Shown here: piece by piece, positions 23,495-35,700 of the stretch
Layout of the letters: every line of letters starts with the position of its first letter
Position numbering within the stretch: the first letter of the stretch is position 1
NCBI GenBank assembly: GCA_029962745.1
Contig: CM057167.1
Coordinates: forward strand, 24,962,642 to 25,026,641
Source of the DNA: Echinometra lucunter
Taxonomy: Eukaryota; Echinodermata; Echinoidea; Camarodonta; Echinometridae
Reading direction: 5' to 3'
Length of the DNA: 64,000 nucleotides
The notes under the pieces: generated by a model
Told to the model about the DNA's origin: nothing
The model's database searches: none
Seen by the model: only the letters and a program-made list of their open reading frames with translations
Program-made: the position numbers and the translations under genes

Positions 23495-26400
23495 TCAGTT
23501 AAAAGTGACAGGTCCAATGTCCTCCTCAAAGAAGTTCTTCACCGTTCTCTTGGACAAGAGCTTGCCCTGAGGGTTGGTTGTCCCTGGTGGGAGGAGGCAC
23601 AAGTAGACCGGAGTGTCAGCCCCCTGGTCTGGAGTGAGCCTGCGTTTGGCGCCCTCGCCAGTATGGTGAGCTGTCATGCCTGTCTCAACATAGCCAGGAC
23701 AGCACTGCAACGCAAAGACAAATGGAAACCAAAAAGGGTGAGATGCAGCAATCCCTCGATTGAAAATTAAGAATAAAAACATTTTGGGAATAGGAATCAT
23801 TCCTTCATAACAGAAAAGTATGGCAACTAAGTTGAGAGAGCAAAATAAAAAACACAACTGTAATTGTGCAGAAAAATTGCTACCTTTGCGAGGTAACTAA
23901 ATGTCCATACAAGTTTACTCAACATATCACCACAAAACAAACAGGAAAAGAATATTCTAAAAAAAAGATAAGGAAAAGGAATGTACATCTTGTAAACGTA
24001 AAAGGCAGATACTTTGAAATAACATATCTTTCAATTCTGTCATGTTTCAAACAAATGACGTAATATACCAACATACACGATCCTTTTGACATCCATCAAC
24101 TAGTAAGTAATCATCTTTAAAACACTTACAAGACATGCATTCTGCTTGCTGTCGTTTTTATTGTTTGGAGGTTGGTTTTTGTTTCTGCTGCTGCTACTGA
24201 TGTAGTCTGTTTTTCTCACTTTTCTTTTCTTTGTGTGTGTGTGTGTGGGGGGGGGGGGGTTACTTATGCAAAATTTAGACCTTCACAGTTGCTGTGAGTA
24301 TATATACATGTTACTATTATTATTTTAATTTTATTCAGCAAAGAAAACCAAGAAAATCGAGTACAAAACAATAGCAGAATGCTAAGAAAGTCACATGGAT
24401 TCCAAGAAAAAAAAAAAAGATTAACCAAGTAACTATAACCCAAAGTGTCTTCTTTCCCAATCCATGTGACTTTACACAAATAGAATGACATAAAATGACA
24501 CAAAATAATGAGATACAATATATAATCAATTACTTATAAACAATGTACTTACACAATTAATAAGAACATCCTTCTTGCTTGAATCCTTGCTAATGTTTTG
24601 ACCCTGAATTTTGGTAAGTGCGACCACGCCAAGTTTGCTGGTCCCATAAGCCCAGTCAGCCCATCCTTTCTTCACATGGTCTCCAGCTTTAGTGGCCCTG
24701 CGAAAAAAATCATTCTTGTATGTTATAACAAACTTCTTGGACCAAGAAAATACATGTACCTTATGTACAACGCTTCTATCAGAGCCTTGTACACATGGGC
24801 TAAAAACAATAAAACAAAACAGAACCAATTAATGGGAGAAGTAAAATGTCCTTATTATCATGAGAATTTGTTATCGAAGTGTTCTTCACAACCAGTAACA
24901 GGGTATCAACTCTTAAGTAAAGTATTAAGTTGATGTCCTTCTGTCTCTCTACTGAAACTTTGGATGTATGCATGTACGTTGGTATAGTTCTGCCTTGTTC
25001 ATCCTGCCATGGCCAGATAGGAGAGATCTTTATGCAATGTGACAGCTTGATATCTATAGTATGATAATAGGCTTTTTACACTAGATGTCTTGACCCTGTA
25101 CTTTTAGTACAGGACTTTCGTTAGCCCATACTCTTCAAATTTAACTGATGATTTATTTAAATCAATGAATAAACCGTGGTCTAAGCCAAAGCAACTAGCG
25201 TAAATTTAGTGCCTTCTGCTAAACACATGCTTTATTCATTAGACCTTTGTAAGTGTACATGCTAAATCAAGCCCACTTATACCATGAAATTTGCATAAAC
25301 TGTGGTCTAAATCTACACCACCTTTGTGAATTCTAGCCTTAAGAGTTTCAGCCTAGCATTACAAAGCATACTCACTCGATGAATTCATTCATAAGGTCTG
25401 AAACACCCTCTTCGGTCGAGACCTCCTTGAATCGCTTCTTGAGTTCTTCTCCCATCCTGTTGTATGTCATAGGGGCCACTAAGCTGGCAACATGGACGAT
25501 CCTACATGTCAGTTGAAACAAAGAATTTTAATGATTATCACCCTGGCAAAGCTTTTCAACTTTCAGAAATTCAATGGAATAGATGGGTGAGATTACATCA
25601 TATATATCTTTAATCTGTAGAGATGCTAATTTGTTTTCCTTGACAGTATTGCTCACTGGAACCTGTACTAAAGTAACTTACACTTTCAGATCATCCACTT
25701 AAAATATTCTCTTTATTATTCTGTTTTACATTTTACCTACAGGGTAGATGGTTCTAGGACAACTCCCCCAGGAGGACAACTCCCCCGATACGATTCCCAC
25801 CTGACAACTCCCCCTGGAGCACAGCTCCCCTGGAGGACAGCTCCCCCAAGGGCAATAATCCCCAGAGGACACCTTTCCCTGGATGACAACTCCCCAAGGA
25901 CAACTCCCCAGTCCCCAGGGGAGTTGTCCTGATACAAGGGTAGATGCATTTTTCTTCTTTTCTTTTAATTCCTTTAAGAAACTATTTCCCACTGAAACCC
26001 GTACTGGCGGAAATGTGCATACCTAAAGACCACCTGCCAATACAGAACACTTGTGTTGGATTTCTTACAGTGGCCTTTGAATATGTACAGGTGTGACCGT
26101 ATTTGTATCTTACCTGCCCCCATCCCTGATAAGAGGTAGGAATATGTTGGTCATTAGACGTACTCCATGGTAGTTGGTCTTGATGCTTCCTGCTGCCTGC
26201 TCAGACATTGGGGTATCGTTACCCTGTAGAAAAGGAGAATGTAAATCAAAATAACATTTGCTAGTCTTATGCTACACAATATTGTACTATAGAATGTATG
26301 ATAGGGGGACCACAAGCTACTCACTTTGTTTGCAGACGTTAAAATGTCACAACATTTATTGGTTTATGCGCATGTCTTTCATCTATTTTGGTTGTTCATA

Positions 26401-29400
26401 ATTATTCCAAAGTTCCTTTGTTGTGAAAATGATGTCAGATGAATGTCAATAATACATATTTTTTAATCGATATCAATGCCAGTGTCAAATTTGTGCAGCC
26501 TAAAGCTACACACATACAATAAATGAATGCAAATCTTGATTTTGAAACTGACTGGTGTGTATCTCAACCAGATTTCTAACTAATGATAATATTACAAGAT
26601 ATGAAGTAAAATTATTGATTCAATTCAATTTGTATTTAGTTCATTTCCAACAGAAAGAAAAAACCAAGGGCATTACAGGTATTATTTAAAAAAATATGAG
26701 AAAATATATGTACATTTTCATTCTTTTTTTTAATTTGGGCAAACCTCTATGATATTCTTGTTGCTCAGTCACATTAGAAAATGGTCCATTTAATGCATCG
26801 CAATATGCATATTTACAGAGTGCATCACTTTATGACCCACGACCATACATGTACAATTCAAAACTTCCATAGTAATTTCATTTCTGCTCATTCTTGCAAG
26901 AGCTTCAGCAGAAATCCAAATATCATCATGCAAGCCTGAGATTTAAGGTAAATTCTTTCGGCAATAACGTACGGACGAATATACCTGTGACTACAATTAG
27001 AAAGGTCAAAAATATCATTCCACATATGCCACAATGAATAATCACAGAGGACACGGGTTGGTTGTGAAAACCCTCCCCCTCCCCTTCCCCCTCACAATTG
27101 CAAATTGCTGTGTACAAATGGGAAGTGCTTGTCTGCTTGAATGGGTTTTATAATACACACCAAGGGCTTCTTTCAGCTATAACTTTCATGTTACTTATAT
27201 TAGAAATGTGGATGGTATATCAATTTGTAGGTTTCTACTTTCAGATTACTTTCAAATAGCTCTAACTTTTGTATTTTTTTGTGTGGAAAAATGGACGCTC
27301 TGTTCCAGCTTTCCATAGGCATTTGCCGTAGTGCCCTCCCCCTCTAAAAAATAAAGGAAAGAAATATCTGCCCTCGGATCAATGAGGTAGAGCCGGATCA
27401 TATTCACCTTGTATGCAATGCCTGCATTGTTAACCAGGATATCTAAGCCACCATGTTCAGCCTTGATATCATCTCTAAGTTTCTCCATGCTCGTCACATC
27501 GTTGACATCAAGAAGGTGGAATCTAGGATTAAGACCCTCCTTCTTCAAGATGTCTACAGCCTGCATCCCCCTCTCTTGGTTCCTAGCTGTCAGGTATACC
27601 ACCCCATTCTCACCAAATTGCTTGCAGAGAGCTCGCACGATGGCAAGACCAACTCCGGAGTTACTTCCAGTTACCTGCAGTAATGTGAAAGGGAAAAATC
27701 ACAGTGAAATGCCAACAACACAGGACTCTATCCACTTCACTGAAAATATGGCAAAACAGTGGCGGATCCAGACGGGGATGCAAGAGGCGCGCGCCCCCTC
27801 TGTTTTTTTGAGAATCACACATTGAACATACATGTTAATATAGCTATATCTAAGAAAATTGTCATCTGCACCCCCTCTATTTTCAAATTTGCCATTTGTG
27901 CCCCCCCCCCCAACTACAAATCCTGGATCTGCAGCTGCAATAAAGGTCTTTTTTTTCAATGTTGAAAATACATTGAACTCATGTTCTATTTGGAAATGTA
28001 AAGACATAACACACCCGGGGTACCACTCATCCTGTGTACTCGGTCAATGAATTGACCTCATCCCGAAAATGTGACAAGTCTGTACCGAAACTACATAGCA
28101 TGCTTTTCTATTGGTTACTCAAGGATATGTCGTCGACCTACGAGTCTGATAAGCGTCAGTTTTCTTCTTAAAATTCACCATTTTCAGTTCATTCATCAGA
28201 TATGAAGCAGAAATGGGAAAATTGAGAGCCTCAGGAACACTGCTGGCAAGTAAAATCAAAAACTTTTCTTCTCTTTTATAGAAGATCTAAGTCAATGTAT
28301 TTCGCGTTCGCGACTCGCGTTGGCAATTTGTTTCGCTATTCAAAATTTGACCTACGGGTGCCAGGGAACCACCATTAGTATGGGGGGCAGTGTCATTTTC
28401 AGGGCTGGAAAACCTCAAAGTTCAAAAGACAAAATCTCCAAAATAATCAGCAAACTTCCTGGGAAATATTTTCAATTTTTGATTCTTTAAAGACTTTATT
28501 TTGATAAAAATCATGACAAAGGTTGCAAGACCAACATACTATCATGTAGGTATTTACAATAAAAACATTAACGACATAAAATACAGGAGTATGGGGGTTT
28601 TTCGCACTGCAAAAAATGAAATGTCGTTTAATGAAATATCGTTTCCATATGAATCCTTCGACTGGATCTCAATCAATATCACCTCTAGAGATACAGTGCA
28701 ATTTTCAGACTGTTTTAGGCCAGCAATCTTGCTCCTGTGAAACTAACATAACCATGATAAAATAACGCAGAGCTGAAGAATACACCCAAACAGTTACATG
28801 TAGCCATTTTATTGTCAGCAAATGCCCTAGACCTAACGTTAACTGTTACGTGTTAGCCTTAGCTAAGGACAAGGACACACACAAAATTTTGGCGAACCCA
28901 TTCGGTATCCCGGAAGGTAATCAGCATTTGCATACATAGACTTTATGTGCAAGAGGTCAAACTTTCGGTTGACCCTCGGCGGAGAGAACAAAATTTTTGA
29001 GTGCAGATGAAGCAATAAATCATTGTTTTTTGGTTTTATCAAAATAAATATGAGAAGTGAAAAAACATCAATCAAACATTCAATTTTAAGATAATGTCAC
29101 TTTTGTAGCTGGGAGAATTCAGCTTCATCACAAACTCAATGTTGTCGTTATATTTGGGTTGGGTTTGCAATGATTTCCTATGATGCCCGCTTGTACAGCA
29201 CTGTTGTGCGCTTCGCAACAGCGCTGTCTACAACCTGATAACACAGTTAGTTACTGTGTTAGTCTAGGCCTATACTGCTGACCGCTGTAACTTAATTCTT
29301 ATAACCTTGCATTTATGTGAATGGGTTTAATCCCTAATTCTACTGGCGCCCTAATAACCACACAAATACTATTAAAAAAATAGCTAGGCATCTAAAGTTA

Positions 29401-29702
29401 GCTCATAACTTAGTCTTAGCCTGTTCCGAATTCCCCTAGCTGAGCTGACAGTGACTTTGCTAGCACTAACAAAGCTCCACTCTCGGACTGGCGGGGCGTG
29501 CCGGCGTGCGGCAGGCAGAGTTCCGTAACGTTCACTCGGCTAGCTGCAGCTTGTGTTAGACCTTTCTATTATTAGGTCTTAACATTTTTCAAGGACAAAG
29601 GTCAAGAGCTGAAGAAAATAATTTCATTGTACATTTAGAGAACACTATTGTGATAAGGCACCAAAAACTGGATCTACTTACGACAGTTACTTTCGAGGAC
29701 AT
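23495..29702 (-). CDS. CBR1: carbonyl reductase [NADPH] 1-like, copy 3 (six exons, 292 aa)
   Basis: Complete CBR1/CBR3-type reductase. Exons on the minus strand: 29702-29682 (MSSKVTV), 27674-27408, 26223-26114, 25501-25376, 24697-24553, 23704-23495 (stop TGA). Canonical GT..AG sites and consistent phases. Motifs are TGSNSGVG at 9-16, TAR at 36-38, NNAG at 89-92, catalytic Asn113, Ser139, Tyr192 and Lys196, and the CCPGYV block at 224-229. Residue numbers nearly coincide with human CBR1, supporting the model. The last exon is about 97% identical in DNA to that of pseudogene copy 2, while exon 4 differs at 12 of 42 residues. It is divergent to copy 4, with about 3 kb between the start codons. 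Dispersed repeat A lies in intron 1. No targeting signal was seen; it is probably cytosolic. Confidence 0.94.
25738..25940. repeat. degenerate short tandem repeat, GGACAACTCCCC type
   Basis: About ten imperfect 15-20 bp units built on GGACAACTCCCC in intron 3 of copy 3, ending in an inverted GGGGAGTTGTCC. It explains the open frames on the opposite strand. Confidence 0.8.
27757..27941. mobile_element. possible hAT-like MITE remnant
   Basis: The left part CAGTGGCGGATCCAG faces CTGGATCTGCAGCTG at the right, an imperfect inverted pair common in hAT-derived MITEs, with GC-rich interior. The target duplication was not clear. It lies in intron 1 of copy 3, next to exon 2. Confidence 0.5.
28018..28360. 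repeat. dispersed repeat A, copy 2 (uninterrupted)
   Basis: Matches 10431-11297 without the inserted transposon: ACTCATCCTGTGTACTCGG, then ATCAGATATGAAGCAGAAA, then AGAAGATCTAAGTCAATG. It lies in intron 1 of copy 3. Its CTGGCAAGTAAAATC lacks the GT present in the other two copies. Confidence 0.8.
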
Positions 29703-29937
29703 TTTAATTGCAGTACGGTACGAACTAAGTTAGAAATAGACTCTAGAAGATTTTCTGTGGCGTGCGTACTAGCTAGCTGAAGCGATTGCGAGACTTATGA
29801 CACGCCACCGAAAACACAAAACACAAAACATAAACAACACAAAACAAAAACAAACAAAAAAATTACTCTGAAGAACTCTACAACCGCATCATCAGGCCAA
29901 ATTTGGAAACTGTATTTTAACCATAAATGTAATAAGA

Positions 29938-30100
29938 AATCGCATTTGATATTTCTCTGAAGACTGACCAACCGCACGGTATTTCTTTTTCGTTTGTTTA
30001 CCCCAAAATGTAAAACTAACAGTTTTAAAGTGTGAAAAAACTGCTTTCCATAGACTGTGGACATATGAAAGTGGGCGTGGCCCTGTGGGTGTGGCAAAAG
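29938..30100 (-). promoter_or_regulatory. upstream block of reductase copy 3
   Basis: Weaker match to the upstream blocks of copies 1 and 2 (GCATTTGATATTTCTCT, GTTTGTTTACC), ending in GTGGGCGTGGCCCTGTGGG (from 30071), the same GC/CACCC-type pair. It starts about 240 bp upstream of the ATG. Confidence 0.45.
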
Positions 30101-32744
30101 CCGAGATGAACCGTGGACCGTTGCCTTACAAGTGCATCTACCAAAAATAACTTTCTTCAAACCCTTCAAATACCAAAATTACTTCCACCGACATTCACAC
30201 TTAGCACGACCATATACCTCTTAAAAGTATATTTCATTTTCATCTAGAGTATTATACAGTGTTAATTGGAAAACAAAGAATAATATTAATAGAATAAAAC
30301 AATATATAGAATAATGTTTTTCTTTTGTTGTTTGGTTTAATGAATATAGAGAAAAGTCAGCCTTGAGAACATAGTTATGCAGGATAGGCTAGAAATAATA
30401 TCACAACGGATTATTATTCTGATTCTAATGAAATAATCTAGTATAGTTCAAATGATATTGTCAAAGATGTGAATAAAATACGCATAAAATCAAATAATTA
30501 CCAGTGCTACACGTTGCATTGTTGCTAAGCCTTTTCTTGTCAACTTCACCGAGTAATTTGGCAGAAGAGATTATTCTTCCAACCTTATGCTCTGATGGTA
30601 TACACTGTAGTAATACCGGCCCAGGTACTAATGCGCCCAGGAAGCTTCTATCTCGGCTTTTGCAGACCTGGACGTCACGGATTGTGTAAATGGGTAGAGT
30701 TGTTTGTTTATCTCCAGGGTTTGTCTAAGATGTGTAGACTGAGGCTGCTTTATCTCTATTCAAATAAGAAATTTGCTGAGTCACCATTTGACCATTGTGT
30801 AAGTTATTTTTATAAGAGATAGGACCGTGTCTGCCGCACCACGCGTCACGCATCATTTTACACTCTTTACTTTATTATTTTTTCCTTGAAACGGTTTCTT
30901 CTTCTCCTCTTCTCCTCATTCGTTTTCTTCCAGTCTCACTTCTTCATGAGTTTTTTTTTTTCTTCTTCTTCTTCTTTTCCTTTAGCTAGAAAAATATCCG
31001 GGGCCATCTGTGTTTAGCGCGTGGCCTACATGCATGGGCCCTTTTGCCCCTTATAAAAAAGTTAGGGACGGCAGCTGGCTTCCCAATTGTGACCAGAATT
31101 AACCCACATGGGCCCCAGATATTTTGCTATCTGTTTCTTCTTCTCCTTCTTCTTCTTCTTCTTCTTCTTATTTTAGGCTATTCGGGGTTCAATTCTTCTA
31201 AGGGATTCGTCTTTTCTATTCTTCTATTCGGTTCTTCTATTATTATTGGGTTTTCTTTTCTTATTTTTCTTTTTTTCTTTCTTCTTCTTCTTCTTCTTCT
31301 TCTTCTTCTTCTCCTGCCTTCGTCTGCCTCTTCTTTCTTTTCTTCTTTCTCTTTTTCTTCTTCTGCTCCTTCTCCTTTTCCCCCTTCATCTCTCTCTTTT
31401 TTTTTTCGTCTTGCTTCGTTTCCCTTCATCGTTTCTTTAAAAAGTTTGCATATTGCACCCCATGTGAGAGGGAATCTTGAAGGGAGGAACACTGCAGAGG
31501 GGGCAGTTTTGCATGGCAGCGGGTTCGCATAATTAATTCGATTCAATTTAATTCAATTACGGTTTTATTAAAGAACCGTACCAAATAAGAAAAATCCGAA
31601 GACTAACAATGACCTGTATCAAAAACATTTAAGTCACAAATATTTTGAAGAAAAGTTGTGGATTATAATACTGTACACACCTCCCCTTTACGAACTTTTT
31701 GTGAATTCCTTTTTTTATAGGTCATTCCCTTATGTCAGCCTTCATGAACATAGTTATACTGACTCAAGATTGCATTCTACAAAAGGGTTTAAAATAGAGG
31801 ACTATAAGTGGTTTCAAAATATTTCTTGAAAAAAAAAAATCTTAACTTCCAATGGAAGACAGTCTCCTCATTTTACTCAGACATGTAAAGACTCGGACAT
31901 GAAAATGAAAGGATGAAGTTGGAGTGAAATAATGATCAAGTATAGTACTAGCAAATTTCCACCAAGAGAGTACCTAGCCCTATACTGACGGCGTTGCCAT
32001 TGTTTTGATAAAATGACCCCCCGAATGACCCATCCTTTGTTCGGTTATATTATGTAAGGTTGAATTTCCAATGCAATCGGCTTACAACGCTGAAGTAAAA
32101 AATAGGCTCTAAATTGATATGATCCCATCTGGATTGATGCCCTGTTGATGATCATCACGATCCGACAATGTATAGCTATAGTTACTAGATAATCACCATA
32201 ATATTATTGCAGATTGCATGTTAATTTGTGTTGATCCGATGGGGCGATCCCGCGGGGAGGGGGTGGGGCGATAAGCTTTAGATCTCGACCACTTAAAAAT
32301 CGTGCGGCTTTGGATATTAAAAGGGGAGAACTTCCAAGAATGTTCTCCGGATTGGATTCACGGCCACCGGGCACGGCTACTCCCACTTTCCCTGTGTATG
32401 GAGAGCATACATGTGCTGGGTACACTCGTTTTCGCTTTATATAGTATTGTGAACTATTGAATAAAGAAACAAAACTAAACTAAGCTCTTTTTATCATGTA
32501 TTCCTCCTTTTAAAAAATCACAAGGTATCTATTTTCCTCTTGCAGTTTTATCTAATCTTTTGTTGTTGTTGTTGTTGTTGTTGTTGCTGTTGTTGTTTTA
32601 GTCGACCTTTGTACTATGTGGCTTGTCATAGAGCAAGAGTAGTTCGACGCAGTCCGTCCAGTTGCTGTACAAGTTTGGATTTTGGAACTTTGCCTTTGCC
32701 CTACCCCTGGCCTTTGTTTTTACTTGCCTTTTACGTGCCTCACA
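30101..32744. other. divergent intergenic region between copies 3 and 4
   Basis: Contains CTT-rich microsatellites (about 30955-30980, 31136-31168, 31280-31325), a (TTG)n run at about 32561-32597 some 150 bp before the copy 4 start codon, and no gene. Open frames over the CTT tracts are repeat artefacts. Promoter elements for copy 4 must lie here, but no match to the minus-strand upstream block was seen. Confidence 0.6.
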
Positions 32745-35700
32745 ATGTCTCAGAAAGTCGCTGTTGTGAGTATGGACCTCACGTTTTGTTTGCTTTTACA
32801 CAATGAAAATGTTATAATAATCTGAAAATGAATTGAATGCGTGCTAAGTAGTTATTCAGCGATTGTAGGTAAACATGGTCCACAGAGAAGTGGACACGGT
32901 CATGCTTGAGTGGCGGGCTGGTGACCCTTGCACTGTACTACTACTAGTAGTAGGAAGGGGGGTTGTGTGTCCGGACGTCTAGCCTTAGAAAAATGAAACC
33001 TTCTCTTTTGTCTTTCGATTCAACAAAAAATATTCATTTAAATAGCACTAAGCTAGCTCTAGCTAATCATCATCGCTATTTCTTCTCTATTATAATCAGT
33101 GTTGTATCCGAGGCCGGTTCAGCCGAGACCGCGACCGAGACCTAGACCGATACATGGCTATCTGAGACCGAGACCACTAAAAATGTACATTTTTTCTGTG
33201 TGTTTAAATTTCACCTGTTTAATATGCCTTGACCACTTTGGGGTCTTTATCTAGGGTTAACAGTTAATTGTTCACTAGATCTAAACTTAAGTATTTGAGC
33301 CAGGGTCTATTTCTGGATTCTCCCCCTGATTTTTTTAATATTNNNNNNNNNNNNNNNNNNNNNNNNNNNNNNNNNNNNNNNNNNNNNNNNNNNNNNNNNN
33401 NNNNNNNNNNNNNNNNNNNNNNNNNNNNNNNNNNNNNNNNNNNNNNNNNNNNNNNNNNNNNNNNNNNNNNNNNNNNNNNNNNNNNNNNNNNNNNNNNNNN
33501 NNNNNNNNNNNNNNNNNNNNNNNNNNNNNNNNNNNNNNNNNNNNNNNNNNNNNNNNNNNNNNNNNNNNNNNNNNNNNNNNNNNNNNNNNNNNNNNNNNNN
33601 NNNNNNNNNNNNNNNNNNNNNNNNNNNNNNNNNNNNNNNNNNNNNNNNNNNNNNNNNNNNNNNNNNNNNNNNNNNNNNNNNNNNNNNNNNNNNNNNNNNN
33701 NNNNNNNNNNNNNNNNNNNNNNNNNNNNNNNNNNNNNNNNNNNNNNNNNNNNNNNNNNNNNNNNNNNNNNNNNNNNNNNNNNNNNNNNNNNNNNNNNNNN
33801 NNNNNNNNNNNNNNNNNNNNNNNNNNNNNNNNNNNNNNNNNNTTGAACGGTTAAAGTTTACGTGCAAGACTCTCTTATGACACAAAACTTTGCAACCGTG
33901 TCACACTTTTCAGTCAAACTTGGGTTGCAGATCACTAAGGGGAAGTGCATGTTATCATTCTGTTGGACTTCACATGATAAGGTGAAAGGTCATTGGAGGT
34001 CATATGTTACAGATGTTTTCAAATTCTTGAATTTGCTTTTCCCCTGTCATTTCTTGTGTTTGGAGGTGGGTTTGTTTTTTTGCATACTAAACGATGAAAG
34101 AATGTAAAAGGTTACATCTTTCATGATAGTGCAAATATTTGGAAATGGCCGTAAGATGTTCTTGATATCCATGGTTCAATCCTTTTGTTTCAATCCCTTT
34201 TTGTCTCGCCCACTGGAGGTGAAGGCAAGACTAAGGGATCCAAATGGCGTCCGTCCGTCGTCCGTCCGTTGTCCGTAAGTCGTCCGTCACAAATCTTGAA
34301 GTTTACTTGCAAGACTCTCTTATGACACATAATTTGGCAACTGCTGGTCCGATGGCAACCAAACTTGGGTGGTAGATGCACTAGGGGTACCATAATGTTG
34401 CGGTGCTGTCGGAGGTCACATGGTGAGGTTAAAGGTCATTTGAGGTCACATTATTATAGAGTACCTGCAAGACTCTCTTATGACACATAACTTGGCAACT
34501 GTTGGTCCAGTGGCAACCAAACTTGGGTGATAGATGCACTAGGGGTAACATCATGTTGTGGTGCTGTTGGAGGTCACATGGTAAGGTTAAAGGTCATTTT
34601 CGGTCAAACATTAAAGTTTACCTGCAAGACTTTCTTGTGACGTCGACCTTGTTAAGGGATGTACTTGGGGAAACTTTCGTGTTATTTAGTCACGGGTGGG
34701 CGAGACACAATCTTGCTATTGGCTTGTTTTAATATTTTTTTTTTTTGTGGAAAACTAAATCATTTGAATAAGAATTACTAAGGCTAGCAAATTTGCAAAA
34801 AAAAATCATAAGTCAAGACAGCAAGTCATCAACAGACTAATCATGTAAGTTAACAAGGTACTGAAACCCGGTACTGAAGCAACTACATGTAAACCAGCTC
34901 CAGGCAGAATCATTCATGTTGGTAAAAAAAACGATAAAATACAAAGAAGTGGGACCTTCAAAATTACCTTGTTATAATGAGAGTTTGTTACAGTGTTCCA
35001 CTGTATTTGTAACTATCCAATGATTATATGGATCATCTAGGTCTATTCATAAATCTTTTATACTCTAACTTCTTGATGATTCAACCACTTCGTAGTTTCA
35101 TTTTGCTTGTTTTTAAGTGTTATTGTCTTTACTTTTTTGTAAGAAATGTTTGGTTGTATTCTTTGACTTTGCTTTTTGCTTTTTTATGAAAGTGGTGAAT
35201 AAATTTGATTCAGTTCAATTCATTTCTTATTTTAATAACATAAACCATGGTTTAGAGTTAGACCATGGTCTAAAGTAAATCCTTGTGAATCTGGGCCTTC
35301 AAGTTGATTCTAACTTAAGTTTCATTTAAGTTTCTCCTCTCTCTCTCTCTCTCCCTTATCATTTGAACAGGTTACAGGAAGTAACACAGGCATTGGTCTT
35401 GCCATTGTGCGAGCTCTCTGCAAGCACTTTGGTGAGAATGGGGTGGTATACCTGACAGCTAGGAATCAGGAGCGAGGGATGCAGGCTGTAGACATCTTGA
35501 AGAAGGAGGGTCTTAATCCTAGATTCCACCTTCTTGATGTCAACGATGTGACGAGCATGGAGAAACTTAGAGATGACATCAAGGCTGAACATGGTGGCTT
35601 GGACATCCTGGTTAACAATGCAGCAATTGCATACAAGGTGATCTGAGTGGTGCCGCTGGATTAACCTGTTGAGCATGATTCAATTTCCATATAACAAGCA

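Noticed and set aside
31044..31546. 162-codon plus and 122-codon minus frames
   Set aside because: Poly-Leu/Phe and poly-Arg/Lys from CTT microsatellites.
32204..32425. 73-codon minus-strand frame upstream of copy 4
   Set aside because: No recognised domain. The plus-strand tail AATAAAGAAACAAAACTAAAC hints at a retroelement end, but no target duplication was found.
33268..33885. 192-codon frames on both strands
   Set aside because: They run through the N gap and are not sequence.
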